This document shows, in pieces, positions 12,911-22,080 of a stretch of 64,000 nt of DNA. The translations under genes and the position numbers were made by a program. The DNA is from Cohnella herbarum (lineage in GTDB: Bacteria > Bacillota > Bacilli > Paenibacillales > Paenibacillaceae). The notes under the pieces are model-generated. The model saw nothing but the letters and a program-made list of their open reading frames with translations. It did not search any database and was not told where the DNA came from. The first letter of the stretch is position 1, and each line of letters opens with the position of its first letter. Location of the stretch: NCBI RefSeq assembly GCF_012849095.1, contig NZ_CP051680.1, positions 5,580,001 to 5,644,000 of the forward strand, written 5' to 3'.

Positions 12911-13087
12911 TTGTCCGATTCCAACGGCTTTGCGGATAAAAATCTTAGCAATGCGGTGGAGGATTTGGCCGAGAATCCGGTAAATTCCCACCAAGCCCAG
13001 CAAAATCAGCAGGACAAGAACGATCGCCGCCATCAGGATGCGTTAAATCATGACAAGCCGACGGATCTGAAGCATTTCAAATCGTAA
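12911..13087 (+). CDS. Small hydrophilic protein
   Basis: 58 residues. The in-frame ATG 12905 is only 1 nt after GGAGGT, so TTG 12911 (7-nt spacing) is the better start. The protein is rich in Asn, Asp, Gln, His and Lys, has almost no hydrophobic core (NQQDKNDRRHQDALNHD) and is probably disordered. It sits between a small hypothetical gene and sspP on the same strand. The composition resembles small spore-associated proteins, but no family motif is seen. Confidence 0.65.
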   Translation: MSDSNGFADKNLSNAVEDLAENPVNSHQAQQNQQDKNDRRHQDALNHDKPTDLKHFKS

Positions 13088-13102
13088 GGGGGCTTTCACG
13101 GG

Positions 13103-13252
13103 ATGAGCAAGCCTAAGACGCAGCCGGTTCCGCAACCGGAAGAACATAGCTCGCGCCATTCGACGGTTGACCAACAGCCCGTTGAACCGCTGTCGGGCTC
13201 GAAGAAGGTCAAGAACCGGAACCATACCAGACACAACAACGCAGAAGGATAA
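13103..13252 (+). CDS. sspP: Small acid-soluble spore protein P
   Basis: 49 residues, ATG 13103 with AAGGGGG upstream. The C-terminal half carries the SspP signature EPLSGSKKVKNRNHTRHN. SspP is a minor protein of the mature spore core made late in the forespore. It would normally be expressed from a forespore promoter, which I could not identify here. A terminator follows directly. Confidence 0.88.
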   Translation: MSKPKTQPVPQPEEHSSRHSTVDQQPVEPLSGSKKVKNRNHTRHNNAEG

Positions 13253-13258
13253 ACGGGT

Positions 13259-13285
13259 CCCGGCCAAGCCGGGGCTCTTTCTTTT
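13259..13285 (+). terminator. Terminator of the sspP operon
   Basis: CCCGGC (13259-13264), loop CAA, GCCGGG (13268-13273), followed by GCTCTTTCTTTT. Confidence 0.75.
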
Positions 13286-13310
13286 GGCGTCTAGCCGAAG
13301 GCATCGTTGG

Positions 13311-13339
13311 TTTACCCCAAGTATCTACATTGGTATAAT
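13311..13339 (+). promoter_or_regulatory. Promoter of the YitT-family gene
   Basis: TTTACC (13311-13316), 17-nt spacer, TATAAT (13334-13339); the start codon lies 30 nt further on. Confidence 0.75.
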
Positions 13340-13369
13340 GAAAGAATACTCATAAAGGAGGACTTGTTC

Positions 13370-14275
13370 ATGACCGATGCAAAAACCTTAGCGCCGCCCG
13401 GCCAGCCTACACCGATCCGCCATCACAAGCAAACCCCTTTCGAAATTGCACGGCGGATCATTTTAATCACCATCGGGGCCATTCTAGTCGGTGTCGCCCT
13501 GGAAATCTTCCTCGTCAACAATTCCATCATCGATGGAGGAGTTACAGGTATCTCCATTATGTCCTCATACTTATCGGGATTGCCCATCGGTATTTTCCTA
13601 TTTGTCCTCAACCTTCCCTTTCTCATTCTAGGTTATCGTACGATCGGTAAGACTTTTGCTTTATCTACCCTGCTTGGCGTAATCGTATTGTCGATATCCA
13701 CTACGTTACTACACCCCGTGAAGCCGTTCACGGATGATATTTTTCTAGCGGCCGTATTCGGAGGAATTTTCTTGGGAGCCGGAACGGGTATCGTTATTCG
13801 CGCGGGAGGTTCATTGGATGGAACGGAGATCGTAGCGATCATCCTAAACCGGAAATCTCCCTTTTCCGTCGGTCAAATGGTTATGTTCATTAACTTCTTC
13901 ATCCTTAGCAGCGCGGGTTTCGTATACTCTTGGGATCGCGCGATGTTTTCCATGATTGCTTATTATATTGCTTTTAAGGTCATTGATCTTACGATCGAAG
14001 GTTTCGATGAATCGAAATCCTGTTGGATTATTAGCGATCATCACAAGGAAATCGGAGAGGCCATTACAGCGCGGTTAGGACGCGGAGTTACGTTGCTTCA
14101 TGGCGAAGGCGGTTATACCGGGGATCAGAAAAAAGTGATTTTCTGCGTAATTACTCGTTTGGAAGAAGCGAAGCTGAAAACAATCGTGAATGAGCTTGAT
14201 CCTGGAGCATTCTTGGCGGTAGGCAATATTCATGACGTCAAAGGTGGAAGATTCAAGAAGAAAGACATTCATTAA
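13370..14275 (+). CDS. YitT family membrane protein (DUF161/DUF2179)
   Basis: 301 residues; ATG 13370 with AAAGGAGG upstream. About five to six membrane helices fill residues 25-200, with the family motif NNSIIDGGVTGISIM after the first helix and RAGGSLDGTEIVA in the middle. The C-terminal soluble DUF2179 domain (about 215-295) contains GRGVTLLHGEGGYTG. The family is widespread in Firmicutes; its substrate or role is not established. It has its own promoter and is followed by a lipoprotein gene. Confidence 0.9.
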   Translation: MTDAKTLAPPGQPTPIRHHKQTPFEIARRIILITIGAILVGVALEIFLVNNSIIDGGVTGISIMSSYLSGLPIGIFLFVLNLPFLILGYRTIGKTFALSTLLGVIVLSISTTLLHPVKPFTDDIFLAAVFGGIFLGAGTGIVIRAGGSLDGTEIVAIILNRKSPFSVGQMVMFINFFILSSAGFVYSWDRAMFSMIAYYIAFKVIDLTIEGFDESKSCWIISDHHKEIGEAITARLGRGVTLLHGEGGYTGDQKKVIFCVITRLEEAKLKTIVNELDPGAFLAVGNIHDVKGGRFKKKDIH

Positions 14276-14410
14276 CAGTAAATACGGGTATTTACGGAAT
14301 TTAACAAAAATTTAACACCGAAAGTCTTTTCGCATACGCGAAATTGAGATACAATGGAATTTGCTTGATTTTTAGTTTCATTTTGAAAATTCGGAAGGGG
14401 TTATTGCATC

Positions 14411-15535
14411 TTGTTTAAGAGAAAATTAGGTTTCGCCATTCTAGCTGTTATGTTGACGTTTGTACTCGTGCTAAGCGGTTGTACGAAGGACAAATCGCCT
14501 AAAGACGCGCTCCAATCGTCCATGTCGAAATCATCGGATATCAAATCCTACAATTTTAAGGGTAGCATGAAGTTCGAGGACTTCAACTTCCCGGATGAAA
14601 CCATGAGCGCAAGCGAGGCGGCTGCCGTAATCAATATGCTGAAAAGCGCGGAGCTGTCATGGACGGGTGGATACCGCCTGGATCCGATGCTTGCGGAAGT
14701 TAACCTTCAGCTCGCTCTGAAGGGCGATCTGGCCATTACCTTTAACGTTCCTATCGTGATGACGCAGAAGAAAGTTTGGATCAAGATTCCTAACATCCCG
14801 ATGTTGCCGATTCCTGAAGACGTGATCGGTAAATTCGTCGAGCTGGATCTGGAGCAACTTGCCAAAGACGCCGGCCAACCGCTTCCAAACCTGGATGTCG
14901 CCAAATCGCAAAAGTTCTCCAACGATATCATGGGTATTGTATTTAAACACGTTGAAGAAGATCAGTACCTGAAAGAGATTAAAGTAAAAGACGCCGGATT
15001 GCCCGCGGACGTCGACGTGAATCAGGTCGTTCAATTCCATATGGACCAAACGCAACTCGAGCCGTTCTTGAATACGATCATCGAGAAAATCGCGCCCGAG
15101 ATCATCGAGCTGCTCTCGAGCAATCAGGAATACCGCGATATGATGCAATTGAAACAGGAAGACCTGGACGAAGCCAAGAAAGCTCTTGCCGATGTTAAAC
15201 AAGGCGATCTGGCCGATGGTCTTGCGGAAATGAAGAAAGAGCTTAAATCGCTCGATATTACTTCGAACATCGGAATCGACAAGAAGGAGTATCCGGTCTA
15301 TACGGATGCTACGATCAAGGCTTCGATCGAATCCGAAGAATTGACGGGAAGCCTGGGCATCAAGGTTGTTTCCCAGACGACCGGAATTAACGAAGAAGTG
15401 AAGTTCGAGGTTGGCGAGCCGAAAGCCGAAGACATCATTACGATGGAACAACTGCAAGAGCAAATGGGCGGATTGTTCGGCGATATGGGCGGAATGGATC
15501 CCGAGTCGTTGGAAGGAACGGATTCAGGCCTGTAA
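14411..15535 (+). CDS. Hypothetical lipoprotein
   Basis: 374 residues from TTG 14411, preceded by GAAGGGG. Signal peptide with lipobox VLSGC (Cys24), so anchored outside the membrane. The rest looks like a large beta-rich domain with repeated amphipathic strands, similar in layout to LppX/LprG-like lipoproteins, and a Met/Gly-rich tail (MGGLFGDMGGMD). I cannot name a function. A strong hairpin follows. Confidence 0.8.
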   Translation: MFKRKLGFAILAVMLTFVLVLSGCTKDKSPKDALQSSMSKSSDIKSYNFKGSMKFEDFNFPDETMSASEAAAVINMLKSAELSWTGGYRLDPMLAEVNLQLALKGDLAITFNVPIVMTQKKVWIKIPNIPMLPIPEDVIGKFVELDLEQLAKDAGQPLPNLDVAKSQKFSNDIMGIVFKHVEEDQYLKEIKVKDAGLPADVDVNQVVQFHMDQTQLEPFLNTIIEKIAPEIIELLSSNQEYRDMMQLKQEDLDEAKKALADVKQGDLADGLAEMKKELKSLDITSNIGIDKKEYPVYTDATIKASIESEELTGSLGIKVVSQTTGINEEVKFEVGEPKAEDIITMEQLQEQMGGLFGDMGGMDPESLEGTDSGL

Positions 15536-15560
15536 GGCTAGCGAATAAAGGATTAAGAAG

Positions 15561-15600
15561 AGAAGCGGGGCAGAGATAAAATCTGCCTCGCTTCTTCTTG
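15561..15600. terminator. Terminator between convergent genes
   Basis: GAAGCGGGGCAGA pairs with TCTGCCTCGCTTC (one mismatch in the stem), followed by TTCTTGCTT. It separates the lipoprotein gene from the kinase-like gene on the other strand. Confidence 0.8.
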
Positions 15601-15634
15601 CTTCCCGCTAAGCACCGCAAGCGCCCACGTCTTC

Positions 15635-16324
15635 TTACTTGCGATCTCCTAAGAAAAGCGAGCTTACCCGTTTGGAGAAGTCTTCTATGCTGAAGGTGGT
15701 CGAATCGATGCGATTATACCAGTTCGATACGGTTTCCAGAATCCATGCGGGAACTCGGGAACCGGCAATCAGTGGATAAAAGCGTTTATACGACCAGACC
15801 AAGTGCTCCCAACGATGATCGTTCCCTTCTTTGCCGTATTCCGAAACATCGAGCACCTTGGCCCGTCCCTCTTGCAGGAGAATATTTTTGAGATGAATAT
15901 CCCTTGGGTTCAGGTTGCGCTCTCGGACGAACTCGCGAGCGGCTTCTACGTCTTGGATCGCTTGCTCCGGAACGCGAACGCCTTGCAGAAGACAATCGTA
16001 CAGGGTGATGCCTTGTTCGTAACTTAATACCAGATAATTAGATCCGGATCCGTAACAGCGAGCGAAGTAGGGGGAGCCTTCCAACCGTTCGTAAATTTCC
16101 GCCTCGGTCCTCTTTTTCTCCAATGCCTTGTCCGAATAAACTTTATAAGCGAAATCAGGCGTACCGGAGTAATAGAAGACGGCGGCATCCGTTCCGATGC
16201 CGATACAACGTAAACCTTCGGCGCCTCCGTTGACGGATACGGGTTTGTTCTGATCATAGCCAATGACCTCGATATGACTCAAGGCGTGTTCCGATTGTTT
16301 CCAATCCAACATCATGGGTACCAA
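15635..16324 (-). CDS. Protein kinase-like protein (RIO/YrzF type)
   Basis: 229 residues, TTG start behind GGAAGG; a second possible start is ATG 16315. A small protein-kinase fold: a glycine-rich loop region near GIGTDAAVF, AYKVYS with the likely ATP-binding Lys, and a catalytic loop NPRDIHLKNILL (HRD-like, with Asp and Asn). The metal-binding DFG is replaced by DVS in KVLDVSEYG. The family is annotated as Ser/Thr kinase in Bacillus (YrzF-like); substrates are unknown. Confidence 0.8.
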   Translation of the reverse strand: MVPMMLDWKQSEHALSHIEVIGYDQNKPVSVNGGAEGLRCIGIGTDAAVFYYSGTPDFAYKVYSDKALEKKRTEAEIYERLEGSPYFARCYGSGSNYLVLSYEQGITLYDCLLQGVRVPEQAIQDVEAAREFVRERNLNPRDIHLKNILLQEGRAKVLDVSEYGKEGNDHRWEHLVWSYKRFYPLIAGSRVPAWILETVSNWYNRIDSTTFSIEDFSKRVSSLFLGDRK

Positions 16325-16413
16325 CTTTCCTTCCGCTGCAGACGTTATCCTTTTCTACAAGAGTTCCACAATTCCCTCTATTTGAAACGCTTGAGGCGGG
16401 ATACAATTGATAT

Positions 16414-16428
16414 TGAGAATGATTATCG
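16414..16428 (+). promoter_or_regulatory. Fur box upstream of the AraC-type regulator
   Basis: TGAGAAT-G-ATTATCG, a 7-1-7 inverted repeat close to the Gram-positive Fur consensus TGATAAT-N-ATTATCA, 44 nt before the start codon. Iron repression is the likely consequence. Confidence 0.75.
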
Positions 16429-16471
16429 GTATACTTGGAGCAAAATAAAATTAATGGTTGTGTATAGATAA

Positions 16472-18124
16472 ATGGAGCACGAGCGATTGGATAATGGCAA
16501 CAGGGACATAGGGATACATGAATATCTGTTTAGATTTCGCTCTATCGAAACCGTGAATCAAGTTCAAGTTAACCATAGTCCATTTCATCAGCAACTCGTT
16601 TTCTCTTACGTGCTTGTCGTTACGGCAGCGGGAGAAGCGCGGATGATGATAGATTCCGATCATTACGAGATGAGACGCGGGTCCGTTTGCTTGATTAAGC
16701 CTGAGCATACGCTTGGCTCCGAAGCTCTTAGCGAGGACGTTACGTTGTACCTGATCAGGTTCGATGTTTATGGTTCAGGTGAAGAGGGCAATGACTTATT
16801 GAAAGATGTAAAGAGCTTCGATCTGCCTCAAGCCGCAAGGGAACTGATGATATCGCCTCCGGACAAGCTTGTGGCGTTATGCGAGGAACTCTATCGAACC
16901 AGTCGTAGCGAAGATGAGCTTTCGCGCTTCAAATGTCAGATCGATTTTCAGAGCTTGTTATACTTTATTCAATTGAACAGCCGGATAAGACAGGTTAGCA
17001 CGGACTCGGCATTGGAGCAGGTCAAGAAATACGTGGAGGAACAATACACGGAGCCTCTGACGGTTCATCAATTGGCGCATATGGCAGAGTTGAGTTCCAA
17101 TTACTTCGTTGATCTATTCAAGAAGAGATTCGGGCGAAGCGTAATGGACTATGTTGCCGAGCTCCGCCTGCAAGAGGCCAAGCGTCTGTTGTCTCTAAGG
17201 GAGTGGAAGCTCCGGGACATTGCCAATCGCGTGGGTTATGGAGACGAGTTTTATTTTAGCCGTAAATTCAAGAAGCAGTATGGCATATCCCCTAAAACCT
17301 ATATGAAGAGCCGTACCCGTAAGCTTATCGCTTACGAACCAGCCGTTCTTGGATACTTGATTCCGCTTCGGTTTCTACCGTACGCCGCGCCCCTTCATCC
17401 GAAATGGACGGAGTACTATTACCGAAATTATCGTAATGAAATTCCGACTCATACGCACGTAACTAATTTTCATCAGGTTTGGGAGTCGAATCTACAGCTT
17501 CTTAAGCCTCTATTAGCCGATATCGTAATCGCTTCGGATGAAATACGGGAAGAGGAGAAGCGATTATTGGCAACGATAGCCCCTCGTATTTGCTATTTAT
17601 CTTCCACGCTTACTTGGCGCGAACAGCTTCGATATTTGGGAGATCAGCTTGGCGAGAAGTGGAAGGCAGAGAAGTGGTTGGAAGAGTACGATCATAAAGT
17701 AAGCTCTTGCAGGGAGCAGATTCAGATTAGCCAAGCGATTACCGGCAAACGGTTCATCTCTCTTCGAATGGCCGAGGATCGGCTCTATTTGTATTGTAAT
17801 CGAGGCATGAGTCATGTGCTGAATGAGGATTTAGGGCTCCTCTCCGCGCATCGCGATGAAGTAACCCTATATGACGAGAATACTACGCTTGAAGAGCTAG
17901 CGCGGATTCGAACGGATATGATCTTTCTTCTCGTCCGTCAAGACAGCGAAACGCTTGATTCGTGGAAGAAGCTTCAGAACGATCCGGCATGGATGCGGAT
18001 AGACGCTGTGAAGCGTAATCGGCTCTACATTCTTACATCGGATCCGTGGAGAGAATATTCGGCGCATGCGCAGCTTCGTATGTTAGAGCAAGCAACGCAG
18101 TTGCTATCAGAAGATCGTCCATGA
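16472..18124 (+). CDS. AraC-family regulator fused to a periplasmic-binding domain (Btr-like)
   Basis: 550 residues. Three parts: an N-terminal cupin-like region (about 1-170), two AraC helix-turn-helix motifs (about 180-280; LTVHQLAHMAELSSNYF and LRDIANRVGYGDEFYFSRKFKKQYG), and a C-terminal ferrisiderophore-binding-protein domain (about 290-548). This is the layout of B. subtilis Btr, which senses the iron-bacillibactin complex in the cytosol and activates the feu genes. It lies directly upstream of a Feu-like operon and behind a Fur box. The ribosome site at ATG 16472 is weak, so the exact start is uncertain. Confidence 0.9.
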   Translation: MEHERLDNGNRDIGIHEYLFRFRSIETVNQVQVNHSPFHQQLVFSYVLVVTAAGEARMMIDSDHYEMRRGSVCLIKPEHTLGSEALSEDVTLYLIRFDVYGSGEEGNDLLKDVKSFDLPQAARELMISPPDKLVALCEELYRTSRSEDELSRFKCQIDFQSLLYFIQLNSRIRQVSTDSALEQVKKYVEEQYTEPLTVHQLAHMAELSSNYFVDLFKKRFGRSVMDYVAELRLQEAKRLLSLREWKLRDIANRVGYGDEFYFSRKFKKQYGISPKTYMKSRTRKLIAYEPAVLGYLIPLRFLPYAAPLHPKWTEYYYRNYRNEIPTHTHVTNFHQVWESNLQLLKPLLADIVIASDEIREEEKRLLATIAPRICYLSSTLTWREQLRYLGDQLGEKWKAEKWLEEYDHKVSSCREQIQISQAITGKRFISLRMAEDRLYLYCNRGMSHVLNEDLGLLSAHRDEVTLYDENTTLEELARIRTDMIFLLVRQDSETLDSWKKLQNDPAWMRIDAVKRNRLYILTSDPWREYSAHAQLRMLEQATQLLSEDRP

Positions 18125-18168
18125 ATGTTCAGTATTTTGTTCATGTACAAAAGATCACTCTCTTCTTT

Positions 18169-18197
18169 ATTATGATAATGATAATCGTTATCATAAT
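18169..18197 (+). promoter_or_regulatory. Fur box of the siderophore uptake operon
   Basis: ATTATGATAA (18169-18178) and TTATCATAAT (18188-18197) are exact inverted arms around TGATAATCG, and the whole contains overlapping 7-1-7 Fur motifs. It sits 30 nt before the binding-protein start. Confidence 0.9.
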
Positions 18198-18227
18198 GGG
18201 AAGTGGCGAGAGGGGTCTTAGAGCAAG

Positions 18228-19253
18228 ATGAGGAAGACAAAGACAGTTTGGTTAGCGGGCCTAATGGCCATTGTTCTAGTCGTCATAACGGCATGCGGAG
18301 GATCGAAAGATAACGGACAGTCCAATAGCGGCGCTTCCGCAACCGTAGCGCCTTCCGAAACGGCAAGTGAATCTCCAAGCGCAGAAGCTGCCGAGACGAC
18401 CGAGAATGCGGGAGAGCGCGTTATAGAATATCTTGGCGAGTCTTATACGGTACCGGCTAACGTAGAACGCATCGTCATCACGGGTGCCGTAGAAGCGATG
18501 GAAGATTCGGTCGTTCTCGATGTACACCCTGTCGGTGCGATCTCGTTCGGCGGCGAATTTCCGGAACGGTTCGTTAAGATCGTGGATCAAGCGGAATCGA
18601 TCGGCGAGAAGAGAGAGCCGAATTTCGAAGCGATATTAAAGCTGAAGCCGGACGTCATACTGGGCACGACCAAGTTCGGTGAAGAGATCGTCGAGCAACT
18701 GAAGAAAATCGCGCCATTCATCGCGGTATCCCACATCGCGGCGAATTGGGAAGCGAATCTGCAACTGCTAGGCGAGCTTTCCGGCAAGAGCGAGCAAGCC
18801 GCGGCCGCAATTGCGCAATACCGCAAGGATGCCGATGAAGCTGAGCTTGAGTTTGCTACGCACCTTGCCGACCAGAAGGTGTTGGCGATTCGCATACGCG
18901 AAGGCGAACTGAACATTTATCCGAAAGCGGTATTCGTGAATCCGATTCTGTATACGGATCTTGGATTAAACGTTCCGGCCGAAGTCGAAGCGGCAACCGC
19001 GCAAGAGGTCATCTCGAACGAACAATTAGCCGTGATTAATCCGGATTATCTATTCATTCAATTTTCCAACGAAGAGAACGCGGATACGTTAACGGCTTTG
19101 GATGAATTCCTTGCTAACCCGATCGTGAAGAAGGTATCCGCGGTTAAGAATGACCGGGTATTCGTCAATGTCATCGATCCGTTGTCGGAGGGCGGCCCGG
19201 CATTGAGCCGTATCGAGTTCCTGAAAGTCGCGCAAGATCTGCTTTCCAAATAA
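18228..19253 (+). CDS. Ferrisiderophore-binding lipoprotein (FeuA-like)
   Basis: 341 residues. Lipobox VITACG (Cys24), then a low-complexity Ser/Ala/Glu linker to about residue 65, then a class III periplasmic-binding (FecB) domain: YTVPANVERIVI, the PDVILGT block, and PDYLFIQFS. It should capture a ferric siderophore on the outer face of the membrane and pass it to the two following permeases. Together with the Btr-like regulator and the esterase this matches the feu locus of B. subtilis. Its stop codon overlaps the next start (TAATG). Confidence 0.93.
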   Translation: MRKTKTVWLAGLMAIVLVVITACGGSKDNGQSNSGASATVAPSETASESPSAEAAETTENAGERVIEYLGESYTVPANVERIVITGAVEAMEDSVVLDVHPVGAISFGGEFPERFVKIVDQAESIGEKREPNFEAILKLKPDVILGTTKFGEEIVEQLKKIAPFIAVSHIAANWEANLQLLGELSGKSEQAAAAIAQYRKDADEAELEFATHLADQKVLAIRIREGELNIYPKAVFVNPILYTDLGLNVPAEVEAATAQEVISNEQLAVINPDYLFIQFSNEENADTLTALDEFLANPIVKKVSAVKNDRVFVNVIDPLSEGGPALSRIEFLKVAQDLLSK

Positions 19254-20263
19254 TGCGCGCATTCGATGGGAAAAGATCCGTAGGAATATTCGGACTTGGC
19301 ATCTTGCTTATTGCTATAACGGCTATAGTATCGATTATGAACGGTACTAAAACGATAAGTTACGGATCAGTATGGGATGCATTTTTCTATTATGATTCGG
19401 ATAATTTGGATCACGTGATCATTCGAACATCGAGAATTCCGAGGGTTATAGGAGCGCTTTTCATTGGGGCGTTCCTAGCCGTATCAGGCGCGTTAATGCA
19501 GGGGATGACAAGAAACTATCTTGCATCCCCTTCAATTATGGGCGTGACCGATGGCTCGGTCTTCGTCATCACGCTGTGCATGGTATTCCTGCCGGGGCTT
19601 TCTTCGATGTCGCTGATCATGTATTCCCTCCTTGGCTCGGCCGTTGGAGCTTGTCTCGTATTCGGGCTAGCCAGACTGCTGCCGGGAGGGTTCTCGCCGA
19701 TTACGCTAGCCATTCTTGGGACGATAATCGGCACCTTCTTAGGCGGAGTTTCCGCGGCGCTTTCTACCTATTTTCAAGTGTCGCAAAATATCAGCTTCTG
19801 GTTCAATGCGAGGTTGTATCAGATGGATCCGGCGGTGATCAAGCTGTCCGTCCCGTTTGCCATCGTAGGGTTAGCAATCGCTATGATCGTATCCCGCGGC
19901 GTAACAGCTTTATCGCTAGGCGACGATATGGCCAGAGGGCTGGGCATGAACATCTTATGGATTAAAGGGTTAACGATGCTGAGCGTCGTCATACTAACGG
20001 GAATATCCGTTGCCATCGCCGGGAAAATCGCGTTCGTAGGCTTAATCGTTCCGCATATCACGCGATATCTGGTAGGTCAAGATTATAAACGGATCGTTCC
20101 CTTCGCCGCGCTTATCGGAGGGTTGTTCCTAGCTTGGTGCGACCTGATCAGCCGGTTCCTGAATCATCCGTTCGAGACGCCGATCGGCGTCGTGACGGCG
20201 CTGTTCGGGGTCCCTTTCTTCCTCTATCTCGTCAAGACGAGAGGAGGCGGGAAAGTTGACTGA
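19253..20263 (+). CDS. Siderophore ABC transporter permease (FecCD family, FeuB-like)
   Basis: 336 residues, about nine to ten membrane helices. Family motifs: SRIPRVIGALFIGAFLAVSGALMQGMTRNYLASP near the N-terminus, and GKIAFVGLIVPHITR, the coupling region for the ATPase, near residue 260. It forms a heterodimer with the next permease. The start overlaps the stop of the binding protein and the 3' end overlaps the next gene by 8 nt. No ATPase gene is present in this locus. Confidence 0.94.
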   Translation: MRAFDGKRSVGIFGLGILLIAITAIVSIMNGTKTISYGSVWDAFFYYDSDNLDHVIIRTSRIPRVIGALFIGAFLAVSGALMQGMTRNYLASPSIMGVTDGSVFVITLCMVFLPGLSSMSLIMYSLLGSAVGACLVFGLARLLPGGFSPITLAILGTIIGTFLGGVSAALSTYFQVSQNISFWFNARLYQMDPAVIKLSVPFAIVGLAIAMIVSRGVTALSLGDDMARGLGMNILWIKGLTMLSVVILTGISVAIAGKIAFVGLIVPHITRYLVGQDYKRIVPFAALIGGLFLAWCDLISRFLNHPFETPIGVVTALFGVPFFLYLVKTRGGGKVD

Positions 20264-21290
20264 TTCAACGTATGCCAAGAGATTCTGGACGGTCATGCTC
20301 TTAACCTGTGCGATTGCGATCATAGCGATGTATGTGAGCTTAACGAATGGAACGTTCGATATTTCCGCGATGGATGTTATTCGCACGCTGTTTCGAGTGG
20401 ATTCGATCAGGGAACACGATCTTGTCATTTTCGAGTTTCGGTTACCTCGCATTCTAATCGGCGCAATCGTCGGATTCGGGCTAGGGATTGCGGGAGCCGC
20501 TCTTCAAGGCATTACGAGAAACGCGCTTGCGGATCCGGGCATTCTCGGCATTCATGCGGCAGCGGGCACTTCCGTCGTACTGTTTATGTTTCTGTTTAAC
20601 GGCGCGATCAAGGGCGCAGGCTGGTTATCGATTATAGCGATGCCTATGTTCGGTTGGATCGGCGGCATTGTTGCAGTCGTTCTGCTGTATGTGTTGGCGA
20701 GACACAACGGAGAATTCGATCCGAAGCGGCTCATCCTGGTCGGAATCGCGTTAGCTTCGGGATTCGGCTCGCTTACGCTGTATGTCTCTCTTAAGATGGA
20801 TCCTACGGATTTCGAGATGGCTACCGTATGGCTATCGGGAAGCATCTATAGCGCGAATTGGAAGTATGTCGTCTCCGCGTTGCCGTGGATCGTGATTCTG
20901 ACGCCGATCATTTATAGAAAGTCGGTTATTCTTGATTTGTTTCAACTCAATGAACTTAGCGTCAAAGGAATCGGAGTGCAGACGGGCAGAGAGCGTCAAA
21001 TCCTGCTATTCTGTTGCGTCGGACTCGTGAGCGCTTGCGTTTCCGTATCCGGCAGCATCGGTTTTGTCGGTCTAATCGCGCCTCATATCGCGAAGAGGCT
21101 CATTGGAATCCGTTATCGATATATCGTTCCCGCCTGCGGCATGATCGGAATGGTTATGGTCGTCGTCGGCGACTTTATCGGCAAGACGGTATTCGCGCCT
21201 GCCGAGCTTCCGGTCGGAATCGTCATTTCGATCATTGGCGTGCCTTACTTTGTGTATTTGCTGTACCGCGCGAGCAGAAAGGGGCATTAA
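20256..21290 (+). CDS. Siderophore ABC transporter permease (FecCD family, FeuC-like)
   Basis: 344 residues, TTG start with AGAGGAGG in the end of the preceding gene. Same FecCD fold: LPRILIGAIVGFGLGIAGAALQGITRNALADPGILG and GSIGFVGLIAPHIAKRLIG. It pairs with the preceding permease. The operon lacks its own ATPase, as in the B. subtilis feu operon, where a shared ATPase encoded elsewhere powers the transporter. Confidence 0.94.
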   Translation: MTDSTYAKRFWTVMLLTCAIAIIAMYVSLTNGTFDISAMDVIRTLFRVDSIREHDLVIFEFRLPRILIGAIVGFGLGIAGAALQGITRNALADPGILGIHAAAGTSVVLFMFLFNGAIKGAGWLSIIAMPMFGWIGGIVAVVLLYVLARHNGEFDPKRLILVGIALASGFGSLTLYVSLKMDPTDFEMATVWLSGSIYSANWKYVVSALPWIVILTPIIYRKSVILDLFQLNELSVKGIGVQTGRERQILLFCCVGLVSACVSVSGSIGFVGLIAPHIAKRLIGIRYRYIVPACGMIGMVMVVVGDFIGKTVFAPAELPVGIVISIIGVPYFVYLLYRASRKGH

Positions 21291-21291
21291 T

Positions 21292-22035
21292 ATGTATCAA
21301 ACAATGAAGAGGGAATCGGTCGCGGGCTACGAGATGACGATCCTTGTTCCTCCATCCTACGAACAAACTGATAAACGTTATCCGGTCGTTTACGTTCACG
21401 ATCATGGCGATGTTATTATGCAGAGCTTAAATTATATCGAGCATCTGTTCAGGTCGAACCAATTGGATGAATTGATCTTCGTAGCCATCGAGCCCCATGA
21501 CCGGCGCCATGATTACACGCCTTGGCGGGCCAAGGGGATCATGCCCGATTCGCCGGATTTCGAAGGCAAAGGACTTCGGTACTTAACGGATATCGTTGAG
21601 CGCATCAAACCGTACGTCGATCAAACCTTCGCGACGTTGCCGGAGGCCGAGCATACCGGCATTGCGGGCTGTTCGTTCGGCGGCTTGATTTCGATCTATG
21701 CGATGTATCATTACGGGCATGTGTTCGGGAAATATGCTTTGCTGTCGACCTCTTTCTGGTACGAGGGGTTCATCGATTATATGGGTAAGCAGAGGATCGG
21801 GTCGAACCCGCAAATCTATCTATATGTAGGCGCATTGGAAGGGTTCTATAAGACCAACATTCAACAAGGAATGGTCGAGAAGACGAGGAAGGCGCATGCT
21901 CTTTTGTCGGAAACCGGCGCGAAGCAGGAACGGATAAGATTCGAGATGGACGCTAAGGGAACGCATGACGATTTGTTTTTTGCGCCGCGAATGATTGAAG
22001 CCCTTCTATGGCTGTTTGCGGGGCAAAGGGCGTAA
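21292..22035 (+). CDS. Siderophore esterase, alpha/beta hydrolase (BesA/YbbA-like)
   Basis: 247 residues; ATG 21292 follows AAAGGGG, 1 nt after the permease stop. Esterase-D type alpha/beta hydrolase: nucleophile elbow GCSFGGL (Ser about residue 126), a PVVYVHDHGD strand near the N-terminus, and KGTHDDLFF supplying the likely catalytic His. By position it corresponds to BesA, which opens the trilactone of ferric bacillibactin to release iron. The actual siderophore is not determined. Confidence 0.88.
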   Translation: MYQTMKRESVAGYEMTILVPPSYEQTDKRYPVVYVHDHGDVIMQSLNYIEHLFRSNQLDELIFVAIEPHDRRHDYTPWRAKGIMPDSPDFEGKGLRYLTDIVERIKPYVDQTFATLPEAEHTGIAGCSFGGLISIYAMYHYGHVFGKYALLSTSFWYEGFIDYMGKQRIGSNPQIYLYVGALEGFYKTNIQQGMVEKTRKAHALLSETGAKQERIRFEMDAKGTHDDLFFAPRMIEALLWLFAGQRA

Positions 22036-22052
22036 TCCTATAGAACGCAATG

Positions 22053-22080
22053 AACCTCCTGATAACAGGGGGTTTATTTG
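22053..22080 (+). terminator. Terminator of the siderophore operon
   Basis: AACCTCCTG (22053-22061), loop ATAA, CAGGGGGTT (22066-22074), then TATTTG. Confidence 0.78.

Noticed and set aside
14657..15463. - strand frame of 268 codons opposite the lipoprotein gene
   Set aside because: Shadow of a gene with clear signal peptide and ribosome site; the translation has no recognisable domain.
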